Shown here in pieces: positions 8,773 to 16,378 of a stretch of 64,000 nucleotides of DNA. The notes beneath the pieces are model-generated. The model had not been told where the DNA came from. It saw only the letters and a program-made list of their open reading frames with translations, and did no database searches. Source of the stretch: DASXRA01 sp036502575 (GTDB taxonomy: Bacteria; Actinomycetota; Actinomycetes; Mycobacteriales; Jatrophihabitantaceae). Each line of letters starts with the position of its first letter. Position 1 is the stretch's first letter. The DNA lies in the NCBI GenBank assembly GCA_036502575.1, contig DASXYL010000065.1, positions 62,001-126,000 of the forward strand. Reading direction: 5' to 3'. The position numbers and the translations under genes were made by a program.

Positions 8773-9351
8773 CTACCGGACTGCTCCGCATCTCCGCCCC
8801 CGGCCGGACGGCGCTGTGCCGGCATCCGCACGCGGACCAGCCTGCCGGACATCGCCGGTCCTCGTGCAGGCGATCAAGCGTCGTTGCCTCCCCGTTCCGT
8901 GCCTGCGTCGGGTTGGCCTGAGTGACGGTTGCCTGCGTGATGCCGGCGCGGTCAGTCGCGGGTGCCGGCGAGACGGCGGATCACCGCAGGCCCTCGGGGC
9001 TGCCGGGCCAGTGCTGCTCGATCGCGGCGGGCCCGGCGGTGGCGGGTGACCGAACGCAATGCGAGGGGCGACGATGAGCGCGTCGTCGGCGTAGCCGAGG
9101 ACGGGAATGAAGTCGGGAATCAAGTCGATGGGGCTGGACAGGTGGACGATCAGCAGCCCGAGCCGCAGACGTACGCCGCGGGGCAGGCTCGGATCAGCGG
9201 CCAAGCAGCGCAGTAGCCGGAACGCGTCCGGTAACAGGCGCAGCGACTCACGCAGCAGCGCAGCGTTGCCCTGTCGGCGGTAGGTATGCCACAGCACGCC
9301 GACCAGGGCCAGGTAGACCAGCAGCACGCCGGCGGCGATCTGCCACCACAT
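8773..9351 (-). CDS. YkvA-like DUF1232 membrane protein, C-terminus frameshifted
   Basis: The N-terminus has one membrane helix (MWWQIAAGVLLVYLALVGVL), then the DUF1232 signature HLSSPIDLIPDFIPVLGYAD, which is diagnostic for YkvA-type proteins of unknown role. After DDALIVA the frame degenerates into proline/arginine sequence. The expected C-terminus (LRSVTRH, then IEQHWPGSPEGLR, then VIRRLAGTRD) is split over the two other frames within 9060-8957, so several small indels have hit it. Its ATG overlaps the stop of the cation-transporter remnant by one base. The native length was probably about 125-130 residues. Confidence 0.6.
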   Translation of the reverse strand: MWWQIAAGVLLVYLALVGVLWHTYRRQGNAALLRESLRLLPDAFRLLRCLAADPSLPRGVRLRLGLLIVHLSSPIDLIPDFIPVLGYADDALIVAPRIAFGHPPPPGPPRSSSTGPAAPRACGDPPSRRHPRLTAPASRRQPSLRPTRRRHGTGRQRRLIACTRTGDVRQAGPRADAGTAPSGRGRRCGAVR

Positions 9352-9500
9352 CAGCTGTGTCCGCCGGCGAAGATGGTCCGGGCCTCGCGCAGCACGTAGT
9401 AGACGATGACCAGCCCGGCGGCCGGGCTGGCCCAGCACCAGCCGGCGGCGGCGATGAGTGCCAGCCAGAGCAGCACCGCCACCGCGATACCTACGATTCG
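9351..9500 (-). pseudogene. cation diffusion facilitator (CDF) C-terminal remnant
   Basis: In the frame ending at 9351 the minus strand reads VAVLLWLALIAAAGWCWASP, then AAGLVIVYYVLREARTIF. This is the GWWWADPxAxLVIxYYxLREA pattern of the last membrane helices in CDF-type cation efflux proteins. The upstream part is missing behind an in-frame TGA near 9507. Its stop shares one base with the ATG of the DUF1232 gene, so the two were once coupled. Confidence 0.5.
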
Positions 9501-9978
9501 CGCGGATCAGGCCCCAGCAGGCCTCCGCCGGGTAGCGCAACCGGTCCACCCTCTGGGTGCTCGAGCGGGATATCGCACAGCCTGCATGTCACCCAGCCGC
9601 CGGTCTCCTCGCGCTCGCCGTCCTGCGGAATGTGCTCGCCGCGCTCGGCGCACTCTGCCTTCTTGCGCTCCATCTCCTCGTTGAAGTCGATCGCCATCTT
9701 GACCATCTCGTCGGCCACGATGAAGTAGCCGCCCTCTCGGCGTTCCCACATGCCTGCCGCCTCGAGCTCGAGGGCCGTGGTTGTCGTCTCGGCAGCGATG
9801 GCGTTGAGGTAGTCGTCCGAGACAAACCCGGGTGGCCATCGCTGATGCTGTTGATCACGGCGAAGCCGTCCAGTTGAAAGGCGGTGCAGCTGAGGGCCGG
9901 CATGCCCTCGAACTGGATGAACGTCGTGTCGTCGTCGTCCTGCTCGTCATGCCCGCCGGCATGGGTCATGCGCCGCAT
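9491..9978 (-). pseudogene. hypothetical protein with CxxC motif, frameshifted
   Basis: Two overlapping frames make up one gene. The first runs from the ATG at 9978 (TTFIQFEGMPALSCTAFQLD) to about 9840. The second runs from there (FVSDDYLNAIAAETTTTALE, then GMWERREGGYFIVADEMVKM) to the stop at 9491. The C-terminal part contains the zinc-knuckle-like pair C-R-L-C followed by PLEHPEGGPVAL. The two frames join without a gap in meaning, so a one-base indel near 9840 is likely. I do not recognise the family. The segment ELEAAGMWERREGGYFIV resembles a winged-helix beta wing, which is only a suggestion. Confidence 0.45.
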
Positions 9979-10151
9979 GGTCCCACCGGGGACGCAGATG
10001 AAGCGATCTCGCTCGACCTGGCGCGAGGTAGCGCACTGCACCGAATTTCGCCTGACGCAAGGGCTGGGCGGATTGATACCGCCGCGCTGCACCACCCGCC
10101 GGCGCCGATCTTCATTACGGCTCTGTCAGCGTCTGCTTCTACGCTTCCCCT

Positions 10152-10286
10152 GTGACCCTGGCGATCGATCGTGGCGTCGCGGCGATCAAGGACGAGCCTG
10201 AGGTCGCCGTCATCGACACCAACGTGTTGCTGGACGACGCGTGCGACCTACTCGTGGCCGGGCCGTTCCTTGGATCGCCGCTGTGA
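10152..10286 (+). pseudogene. possible PIN-domain start, truncated
   Basis: A GTG-started 44-codon frame contains VAVIDTNVLLDDACDLLV, which looks like the first strand of a PIN ribonuclease with its invariant aspartate. It stops after 44 residues, well short of the usual 130. No partner antitoxin is recognisable. This could be chance, so I keep it at low confidence. Confidence 0.25.
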
Positions 10287-10609
10287 TCGATCGGCTTACC
10301 ACGGCGATGGCCATCGCGGTGCAACGTGATAGCACGGCAGCTGCCGCACTGGCGGCGTCCGTGCTTATCCCCGCTGACCCGACACCGCGCCTCGAGCAGC
10401 GGCTCGCGCGCCTCCTGGCGTTCAACCCGGGATCGACCATCACCGAGCTCCGCCACTTGCTTGGCGTAGATGCGGCCGAGCACCAGGTCGTGAGGGCCAT
10501 GCTCGAATCCCACCCGGCGTTCGCGCGAACCGAGCGCTACCGGTGGTCCCTCGGAACCATTCGCATGACGTTGTTGTCAGGCTCGCCGACCGGGACCGTA
10601 GTTGCGTGA
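10241..10609 (+). CDS. hypothetical protein with winged-helix-like C-terminus
   Basis: A plus-strand frame of 122 codons with an uncertain start. The part from LIPADPTPRLEQRLARLLAF through TITELRHLLGVDAAEHQVVR to ERYRWSLG has amphipathic helices and a final strand, like a small winged-helix domain. Upstream residues are poorer and may belong to a broken longer gene overlapping the PIN-like start at 10152. I do not recognise the family. No convincing ribosome site precedes the GTG at 10241. Confidence 0.4.
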   Translation: MRPTRGRAVPWIAAVIDRLTTAMAIAVQRDSTAAAALAASVLIPADPTPRLEQRLARLLAFNPGSTITELRHLLGVDAAEHQVVRAMLESHPAFARTERYRWSLGTIRMTLLSGSPTGTVVA

Positions 10610-10736
10610 CGTTGTCGAGGCGTGGATCCAGACTCGGACCGTGGCGCGCCGGCGGTCAGCGTCGCCCCACCGGCGTGGGCAACGTCATGATGTGCGCATC
10701 ATGAACTCGGCTTCTGCTCGGTACTACAGTCCGACC

Positions 10737-11093
10737 ATGATGATCGTCAGTGGCGATCGGGAGCTGATCAGCCTCGCGCTTACGGCGGCGTATCTCAAGG
10801 CACCGGCCTCGGCTGGGGCAACTCTGGCGGATGTCGTCAATGAGATCGCCGCCGGAAACGACGCCGAGGTAGGTGTTGCCGGTGACAGCCTCGTCGAGGT
10901 CGTGGCCGGCGCCCGGACATTGCGCAGGCGGTTAGAGGTCATTGAGCTGGAGGCGGCACGCTTGGCCCGGGCCCGGGGTGCAACCGTGCGTCAGTTGGCC
11001 GCTGCCACAAGGATGTCCGAACGTAACGCGGCCGATCGGTACCGCCGCGATGGAGGCGCCGGTGCCGGCGAGGGCGCAGCGGCGGGCCGGTAG
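10737..11093 (+). CDS. small helix-turn-helix protein
   Basis: A 118-residue protein starting at a double ATG. The N-terminus (MMIVSGDRELISLALTAAYL) and the central acidic helices are unrecognised. The C-terminal part ARARGATVRQLAAATRMSER fits a helix-turn-helix recognition unit and is followed by a basic tail (RNAADRYRR). An upstream in-frame start at 10602 exists, but its added residues are arginine-rich shadow sequence. It may be a DNA-binding regulator left over from an integrated element, since an IS110 remnant follows within 10 bases. Confidence 0.5.
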   Translation: MMIVSGDRELISLALTAAYLKAPASAGATLADVVNEIAAGNDAEVGVAGDSLVEVVAGARTLRRRLEVIELEAARLARARGATVRQLAAATRMSERNAADRYRRDGGAGAGEGAAAGR

Positions 11094-11098
11094 ACGCT

Positions 11099-11293
11099 GC
11101 AGACGTACGCATCCAGCCTTGGTGGGCCTTCGCCGCCATCACCAAATCTCCCGGAGCCCGAGCACATTACGACCGTCGACGAGCAGCCGGCGACACCCAC
11201 AACGCCGCCCTACGCAACCTCGCGAACAAGCTGCTCGCCAAACTCTGGCACTGCCTGCAGACCAGCACCGTCTACGACGAAGCCACCGCCTGA
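11099..11293 (+). mobile_element. IS110-family transposase, 3' remnant
   Basis: The frame ending in TGA at 11291-11293 reads WWAFAAITKSPGARAHYDRR, then AGDTHNAALRNLANKLLAKL and YDEATA. This is the conserved C-terminal (Transposase_20) segment of IS110 transposases, with the SPGAR..YD..RA.G..H..AL pattern. The N-terminal DEDD nuclease domain is missing, so the element is dead. No terminal repeats could be seen, as expected for this family. Confidence 0.7.
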
Positions 11294-11339
11294 CCCTGCC
11301 TCACTGACACACCGGAAAGGCCGCCGCTTGACAGCTGAC

Positions 11340-11527
11340 CCGCGTGAGGTGTCTACGTCGCCACCTGGTCCGGGTTCGCCTACGTCGCGTTCGCGATCGA
11401 CCTCTACTCCCGCGCGATCATCGGCTGGTCCGCCTCGAACACCAAGGACATAGCCTTCGTGGAGCAGTGCCTCAGCATGGCGTTGTGGCGTCGTGATCAC
11501 ACCGGCCGGCCGGTGCCCGCGGGCCGC
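11340..11527 (+). mobile_element. IS3-family transposase fragment (integrase core)
   Basis: The translation YVATWSGFAYVAFAIDLYSR, then IIGWSASNTKDIAFVEQCLS and MALWRRDHTGRPVPAG, is the middle of the rve integrase domain of an IS3-type OrfB, including the DLYSR segment around one catalytic aspartate. Both ends are missing. The homology stops abruptly near 11527, exactly where an opposite-strand aldo/keto reductase is cut, which marks a recombination junction. Confidence 0.75.
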
Positions 11528-11989
11528 TACGAGTTCGCTCATCGCGCCCCACGACTCGGCGAGCGGCACGTTGTCATCGACGCGGTGCAGGTAGTACAGG
11601 TCGATGACGTCGGTGCCCAGCCGAGACCAACTCACTCGTACGGCCGCGCGGATGTGCTCGGGCGAGCCATCGCGATGCATGCGTTTCGTCGCCAGATCAT
11701 CCAGGACATGGCCGCACTTCGTCGCCAGCACGACCCGGTCACGCCGACCGGACAATGCCCGACCGACCAGTGTTTCGTTGTGACCATCGCCGTAAACATC
11801 GGCTGTATCGAATAGCTCGACGCCCAACTCGATTGCCTCGTGAATAGTCGATATCGACTCGTCCTCGTCGCTGCTGGACTCCGCGTAGCCCCAACTCATG
11901 CCCATGCAACCCAACCCGATCACACCGACCAGGGGACCATCTTTGCCAGGTAGTAGTTGCGCATTCGCCAACACCTTCCAAGTGTCCAT
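11528..11989 (-). pseudogene. aldo/keto reductase, C-terminally truncated at an IS3 junction
   Basis: The minus strand encodes the N-terminal half of an aldo/keto reductase. Visible are GVIGLGCMGMSWGYA, ELGVELFDTADVYGDGHNE with the catalytic Asp and Tyr, LATKCGH with the catalytic Lys, and DLYYLHRVD with the catalytic His. After ELVAA the sequence enters IS3 transposase DNA and the frame runs on for 106 meaningless residues to 11210. The second half of the barrel and the cofactor-binding C-terminus are lost, so an active enzyme is unlikely. Confidence 0.75.
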
Positions 11990-12246
11990 TTACTGTCCAA
12001 GTACTCCGGCCAGGAACCGGCCGATCGGCGGATCGGGTGCGGCCCCGCTCCGTTTGCTGCGGCGTCGTGCGGGAGTACCTGCGCACCTACCGGGCGTGGA
12101 GCCCAACACCTACGCGGACCACGCTGGAGCCGCTCCTGAGCCTCGAGGAAGATGCGGCGCGCGACGTAGACGGGGATCAAATCCCTTGGTCTGCTGGCCG
12201 GGGCAGTCGCCGTCGCCGCCGGCGCCGCATCCGTTCACAGGGATCG

Positions 12247-13056
12247 TCAGGTTCCCAAGTCCCGGGTCATGCCGTGCCCGACGAGGCCCAGGCCGCCGTC
12301 CCAGAAGAAGAATCCGCCGGTGGCGAGGGTGGATTCCTTACCTGCGAGCAGCACGTAGATCGGTGGGTATTCCTCATCCCGTGGCATCCGGCTCAGCGGC
12401 GTCATTTCCGCCACCTGGGCATCGCGGTCCAGGGTGTTCAGGCTGATGTCCTCCTGCCCGAGGGAGACCGGCCCGCGCAGGTCGCTGCCCGCGATGCCGC
12501 CGGGGATGACGGCGTTGACCCGGACGTCGGGTGAGTACTCGAAGGCGAGTTGGCGGACGACCCCCACCCCGGCGTGCTTGGTGAAGGTGTAGAGCGGGCC
12601 GGACGCGCCGGGATAGAACCCGGACGTCGACAGGGTCAGGGTGATGCTCCCCTTCGTCTTGGCCAGTTCCGCTCTGGCGGCGATCCCAGCGAACAGGTAG
12701 CCCTTGAAGTTGACGGCCATCATCTCATCGAGCGCGCTCTCCAACTTGTCCAGCGGAATCTGATCCAGCCGGCTCGCGTACTCATTGATGGCCGCTGCCC
12801 CGACCAGGGAATCCAGGCGACCGAACCGATCGACGATGCCGGACACCGCCCGCTGGTGGTCCTCGAGGTGGCGGACGTCGCCGTGGATGGTCAGCACGGC
12901 GTCGCCGTACTTATCGTTGAGTACGGCCAGCTTGTCCTTGTCGTGGTCGATCACGCCGACCAAGGCGCCTTCGGTTACGAACCGGTCGACGATGGCGCGG
13001 CCCAAGCCGGACCCGCCGCCGGTGATGAGGGTGACGACTCCTTCCATCTGGCCCAT
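12247..13056 (-). CDS. SDR oxidoreductase of the cis-dihydrodiol dehydrogenase type
   Basis: A 269-residue SDR resembling dehydrogenases that rearomatise cis-dihydrodiols (BphB/HcaB type). It has TLITGGGSGLGRA at the N-terminus, a GDV motif, TLSTSGFYPG with the catalytic serine, YTFTKHA with Tyr/Lys, and VRVNAVIPGGIAGSDLRGP. The family's usual NAG is replaced by AAINEYA. Its ATG overlaps the TGA of a 29-codon leader ORF. It is divergent from the TetR gene, and the shared 150-base gap contains two palindromes, so it is probably under that repressor. No ring-hydroxylating dioxygenase is in the window, so the assigned substrate is uncertain. Confidence 0.8.
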   Translation of the reverse strand: MGQMEGVVTLITGGGSGLGRAIVDRFVTEGALVGVIDHDKDKLAVLNDKYGDAVLTIHGDVRHLEDHQRAVSGIVDRFGRLDSLVGAAAINEYASRLDQIPLDKLESALDEMMAVNFKGYLFAGIAARAELAKTKGSITLTLSTSGFYPGASGPLYTFTKHAGVGVVRQLAFEYSPDVRVNAVIPGGIAGSDLRGPVSLGQEDISLNTLDRDAQVAEMTPLSRMPRDEEYPPIYVLLAGKESTLATGGFFFWDGGLGLVGHGMTRDLGT

Positions 13057-13145
13057 CAGAACGTCACCCCCGTCGTCGCAGCTGCGGCAGTCGTTGCCTC
13101 CGCATTGATCGTTGGGGCGATGGATCTGGTTCCCGTCTTACTCAT
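13056..13145 (-). CDS. 29-residue ORF coupled to the SDR
   Basis: An ATG-started frame (MSKTGTRSIAPTINAEATTA and so on) whose TGA shares one base with the SDR's ATG. It may be a leader peptide aiding coupled translation, or a deletion remnant of a larger first gene. It has no signal sequence or known motif. Confidence 0.3.
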   Translation of the reverse strand: MSKTGTRSIAPTINAEATTAAAATTGVTF

Positions 13146-13203
13146 GCTCGACTCCTTTGCGTCCAGCGATGCGTGCCCGAGGCGGACCCGGTAAACTCCG
13201 AAT

Positions 13204-13250
13204 CGGAGGAACCTCCGGTACACCTGAAACCATAACCGGAGTAACCTCCG
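13204..13250. promoter_or_regulatory. two palindromic operators for the TetR regulator
   Basis: Two near-identical palindromes occur at 13204-13217 (CGGAGGAACCTCCG) and 13237-13250 (CGGAGTAACCTCCG), centred 33 bases apart, about three helical turns. They lie in the divergent gap between the SDR and the TetR gene. Related palindromes lie before the MFS exporter at 14092 and 14116. This pattern fits autoregulation and regulon control by the adjacent TetR repressor; binding is inferred. Confidence 0.6.
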
Positions 13251-13297
13251 TTAAGCAACCTGCGGGACGATCCCTGCAGGCTGGAAAGGAGAATTCC

Positions 13298-13885
13298 GTG
13301 TCGGAGACCGGCAACAGACCGGTGCGCGCCGACGCCCGGCGGAATTACGAGCGGCTACTCAAGGCCGCCGTGCACGCGTTCGCCACCGAGGGCGCGGACG
13401 TGACACTCGAGGCCATCGCGAGGACGGCCGGGGTCGGCATCGGCACGCTATACCGCCACTTCCCGACCCGCGAAGCACTCGTCGAGGCGACCTACCGCCA
13501 GGAACTCGCATGGCTGTGCGAGGCGGTGCCCAGCCTGCTGCGGTCACTCCCACCCGACCAGGCCACGCGCGTCTGGATGGATCACTTCATCGACTACATG
13601 ACCACCAAGCACTACATGGCCGAGGCGCTGCGCGCCGTCATCGCCTCCGGCGGCAACCCCTTCGCCGAAAGCCGGGGCCGGCTGATCTCAGCCATCACCG
13701 CACTCCTCGACGCCGGTGCCACCACCGGAAACCTGCGATCCGATGTCGAACCCAACGACGTGCTCGTGGCACTCAGCGGCGTATCCCTAGCCGCCGGCGA
13801 ACCAACGCAGCGCGACCAAGCCGGCCGCCTCCTCGACCTACTCCTCGACGGCCTGCGCCAACACGCATCAGACCCATCCTCTTAG
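13298..13885 (+). CDS. TetR-family transcriptional repressor
   Basis: A 195-residue TetR-type regulator. The N-terminal helix-turn-helix reads VTLEAIARTAGVGIGTLYRH, followed by FPTREALVEATY. The C-terminal ligand-binding domain is helical and unassigned. The GTG at 13298 is chosen because GGAAAGGAG lies at ideal spacing; the longer frame from 13112 crosses both operator palindromes. It stands between the divergent SDR and the co-directional DHA2 exporter, the usual layout for a drug- or aromatic-responsive efflux repressor. Confidence 0.9.
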   Translation: MSETGNRPVRADARRNYERLLKAAVHAFATEGADVTLEAIARTAGVGIGTLYRHFPTREALVEATYRQELAWLCEAVPSLLRSLPPDQATRVWMDHFIDYMTTKHYMAEALRAVIASGGNPFAESRGRLISAITALLDAGATTGNLRSDVEPNDVLVALSGVSLAAGEPTQRDQAGRLLDLLLDGLRQHASDPSS

Positions 13886-14082
13886 TGTTCAACCTCTGAC
13901 CGCATCCCTGCACAAGTTGAACCCGCGAGCCGTGATGGCCGCAGCGACGCGCCGAGAGGTGCGCCCTGGTCCGTTGCCGACGGCGGCGCCACGTCGCAGT
14001 CCGTCGCCCACGAGCCGGACGAGGTGTCGCGCATCGTTCCTGCGGCACCACTCGATACCTCGGGTTGCGTTGCCCGCCTAGG

Positions 14083-14127
14083 TTGACGAAACGGAGGGGC
14101 CTCCGTATCGTATGTGGAGGCGCCTCC
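14083..14127 (+). promoter_or_regulatory. MFS promoter overlapped by two TetR-type palindromes
   Basis: A TTGACG -35 box at 14083-14088 and a TATCGT -10-like box at 14106-14111 are 17 bases apart. A palindrome (CGGAGGGGCCTCCG) at 14092-14105 fills the spacer, and a second (GGAGGCGCCTCC) sits at 14116-14127. Repressor bound here would block polymerase. The half-sites match those upstream of the TetR gene. Confidence 0.6.
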
Positions 14128-14160
14128 GATACCAACGCTAGCGGATTTTGGAGTTAGCTC

Positions 14161-15681
14161 GTGTCAATTGATCACACCTCCACACCACCCACTGATCGCT
14201 CGGACGGCGCGCTCGACGCGCCCACACCGAAGGCCCGTCGCCGGCTGCTGCCCCACGGGAACCCGGGTCTCGTCCTGGCCGCGATGGTGACCTGCCAGCT
14301 GATGTTGCAACTGGATACGTCGATCGTGAACATCGCCCTGCCCGACATGAGGACCGCCCTGCACTTCTCGGCGTCGGACCTATCGTGGGTGATCAATGCC
14401 TATGTGCTGACGTTCGGCGGTCTGTTGCTGCTCGGCGCCCGCGCAGGCGACATCCTGGGACGCCGGCGCACGTTCCTTCTTGGTATCACCTTGTTCACGC
14501 TCGCCTCGCTCGTCGGTGGCTTTGCCACGTCCAGGTGGATGCTGCTCGCGGCACGAGCGTTGCAGGGTGTCGGCGGCGCGCTCACGTCCCCGGCGGTACT
14601 CGCACTGATCATGACGATGTTTCCGGAGGGTCGAGAGCGGGCCCGGGCGCTTGGCCTGTTCACCGCCGTCTCGTTCGGAGGCATGGCTGGCGGCCTCATC
14701 GCCGGAGGCATGCTCACCCAATGGGCGTCCTGGCGGTGGGTGATGTTCGTGAACGTCCCGATCGGGCTCGCGGTGCTCATCGTCGCCTGGGCCGTCCTTC
14801 CCGAAACGGCTCGCCAGCGGGGACGGTTCGACCTGACCGGTGCCCTCACGTCCACTGTCGGCGTGGCGGCGCTGGTTTACGGCTTCATCCGCGCCGCGTC
14901 CAGCGGGTGGGCGGACGCAGGAACGGAACTCGCGTTCATCGCGGGCGTGGTCTTATTGTCCGGGTTCATCATCACCGAGCGCCGGGCTCGCTCCCCGATC
15001 ACCCCGCTGCGGCTGTTCGCTGACCGCAGCCGATCCAGCGCCTACCTCGCCCGGCTGCTGCAGATCGGCGGCATGCTGGGCATGCCCTTCTTCCTGACCC
15101 AGTTCCTGCAGAACGTACTGCACTACAGCGCGCTCCAAGCCGGCTTCGCGTTCATGCCGTTCGCGGTATCCGTGGTCACCGCCTCCCAGCTGAGTGCCCG
15201 GATCGTCGGTCGCGTCAACGCCCGCGCCGTCATGACCGGCGGCCTCGCCCTATCAACAGCCGGCCTGCTCTGGCTGACCCAGCTGTCACAGACCAGCAAC
15301 TACAACGACGTCCTCTGGCCCCTGCTCCTGTTCGGACTCGGCGGCGGCCTCGCGTTCGTGCCACTCACCGCAGCCTCGCTCGCCGGCGTAGAGCCACGCG
15401 ATGCCAGCGCAGCGTCCGGCCTCTTTAACGTCATGCAACAAGTCGGCGGCGCGCTCGGGCTTGCCGTGCTCGTCACCGTCTTCGGCGCCGCGAGCAAGCA
15501 CGCAGCCACCGGCGCCACACCCGCCCAGCGCACAACCCACGCCTTCATAATCGGCGCCGACCGCGGGTTCCTCACCGCCGCCCTGTTCCTCGCAGCGGCC
15601 GTGCTGCTGGCGGCGTTCCTGATCCGCACGCCAGCCGGCGACACCGACTCCGACGCCACCGAAGTAGCGCGGGCCGACTAG
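14161..15681 (+). CDS. DHA2-family (EmrB/QacA-type) MFS drug exporter
   Basis: A 506-residue, 14-helix major facilitator exporter. The first helix region has MLQLDTSIVNIALPDMRTAL with the DHA2 motif D1. The loop motif GARAGDILGRRR (motif A) and motif C-like ALQGVGGALTSPA follow. It would pump hydrophobic drugs or aromatic compounds out using the proton gradient. The GTG start has TTTGGAG upstream. It lies 275 bases after the TetR gene in the same direction and has its own operator-covered promoter, so co-regulation rather than read-through is likely. Confidence 0.92.
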   Translation: MSIDHTSTPPTDRSDGALDAPTPKARRRLLPHGNPGLVLAAMVTCQLMLQLDTSIVNIALPDMRTALHFSASDLSWVINAYVLTFGGLLLLGARAGDILGRRRTFLLGITLFTLASLVGGFATSRWMLLAARALQGVGGALTSPAVLALIMTMFPEGRERARALGLFTAVSFGGMAGGLIAGGMLTQWASWRWVMFVNVPIGLAVLIVAWAVLPETARQRGRFDLTGALTSTVGVAALVYGFIRAASSGWADAGTELAFIAGVVLLSGFIITERRARSPITPLRLFADRSRSSAYLARLLQIGGMLGMPFFLTQFLQNVLHYSALQAGFAFMPFAVSVVTASQLSARIVGRVNARAVMTGGLALSTAGLLWLTQLSQTSNYNDVLWPLLLFGLGGGLAFVPLTAASLAGVEPRDASAASGLFNVMQQVGGALGLAVLVTVFGAASKHAATGATPAQRTTHAFIIGADRGFLTAALFLAAAVLLAAFLIRTPAGDTDSDATEVARAD

Positions 15682-15698
15682 TTGAGTGATTCCAAGCC

Positions 15699-16361
15699 GT
15701 GTCAGAGGTCGTAGGCGATCAGCTTGGGTCCTTCCCGAGATGGACCGTCGCCAACAGCTCGACCGACCAGATGAATGGCGATAGCGTCGGCCCACTGCTG
15801 GCCTTCACATGGGAGTTCGGCGCCCGTGACTGGGACATCGACACGGCGCTCAACATCATGATCGACAACATCGTCGGCGACAAGGCCGGCAAGTCGACCG
15901 GCGGCACCAACACCGGCGCCGGCGGCGCCAACGGGATGCCCAACGTCCGGTGGCCCATCGTGGAGCGGCCCGGCGCGGACTATTACAACCAGTACCACTA
16001 CGCGCCGCAGGTGCGCCCCTTCCAGGAAGACCACATGGTCACCGGCGCGTCGTACACGCTCGAGTACTCGGTCGACGACTTCTCCGTCGCCACGCTCGCG
16101 GCCGAGCGGGGTCGGACGAACACCGCGAAGCAGTTCTACGACCGCGCGCAGTACTGGCAGAACCTGTGGAACCCGACGGCGAACGGCATCCAGCCGCGCG
16201 ACTACAACGGGCGCTACCCGGATAACGCCGACCCGAACCAGCAGTACCCGGCGTCGTTCGGCTACCGCGGCAACGTCTACGACCTCGGCCAGCAGGGCTT
16301 CGAGCGAAGCCAGAGGCGCCCGCCTGGAGCAATCCCGGCGGGCGCCTCTCCCTGCCTTTGA
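15699..16361 (+). pseudogene. GH92 alpha-mannosidase internal fragment
   Basis: The protein LGSFPRWTVANSSTDQMNGD, then LLAFTWEFGARDWDIDTALN, matches the middle of the intact GH92 protein encoded at 19362-22571, including the GARD(F/W)D(V/I) block and the SVDDFSVATLA helix region. Both the beta-sandwich N-domain and the C-terminal half of the catalytic domain are missing. The catalytic carboxylates cannot be placed, and no signal peptide or ribosome site is present. It is a broken third glycosidase gene, opposite in strand to the intact pair, and ends in a terminator hairpin. Confidence 0.75.
16312..16349. terminator. perfect 13-bp hairpin between convergent genes
   Basis: AGAGGCGCCCGCC at 16312-16324 and its exact reverse complement at 16337-16349 flank a 12-base loop. 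There is no strong T-run. It lies between the plus-strand GH92 fragment and the end of the minus-strand GH3 gene and could stop transcription from both sides. Confidence 0.7.
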
Positions 16362-16378
16362 CAGGACGGCACTACATA

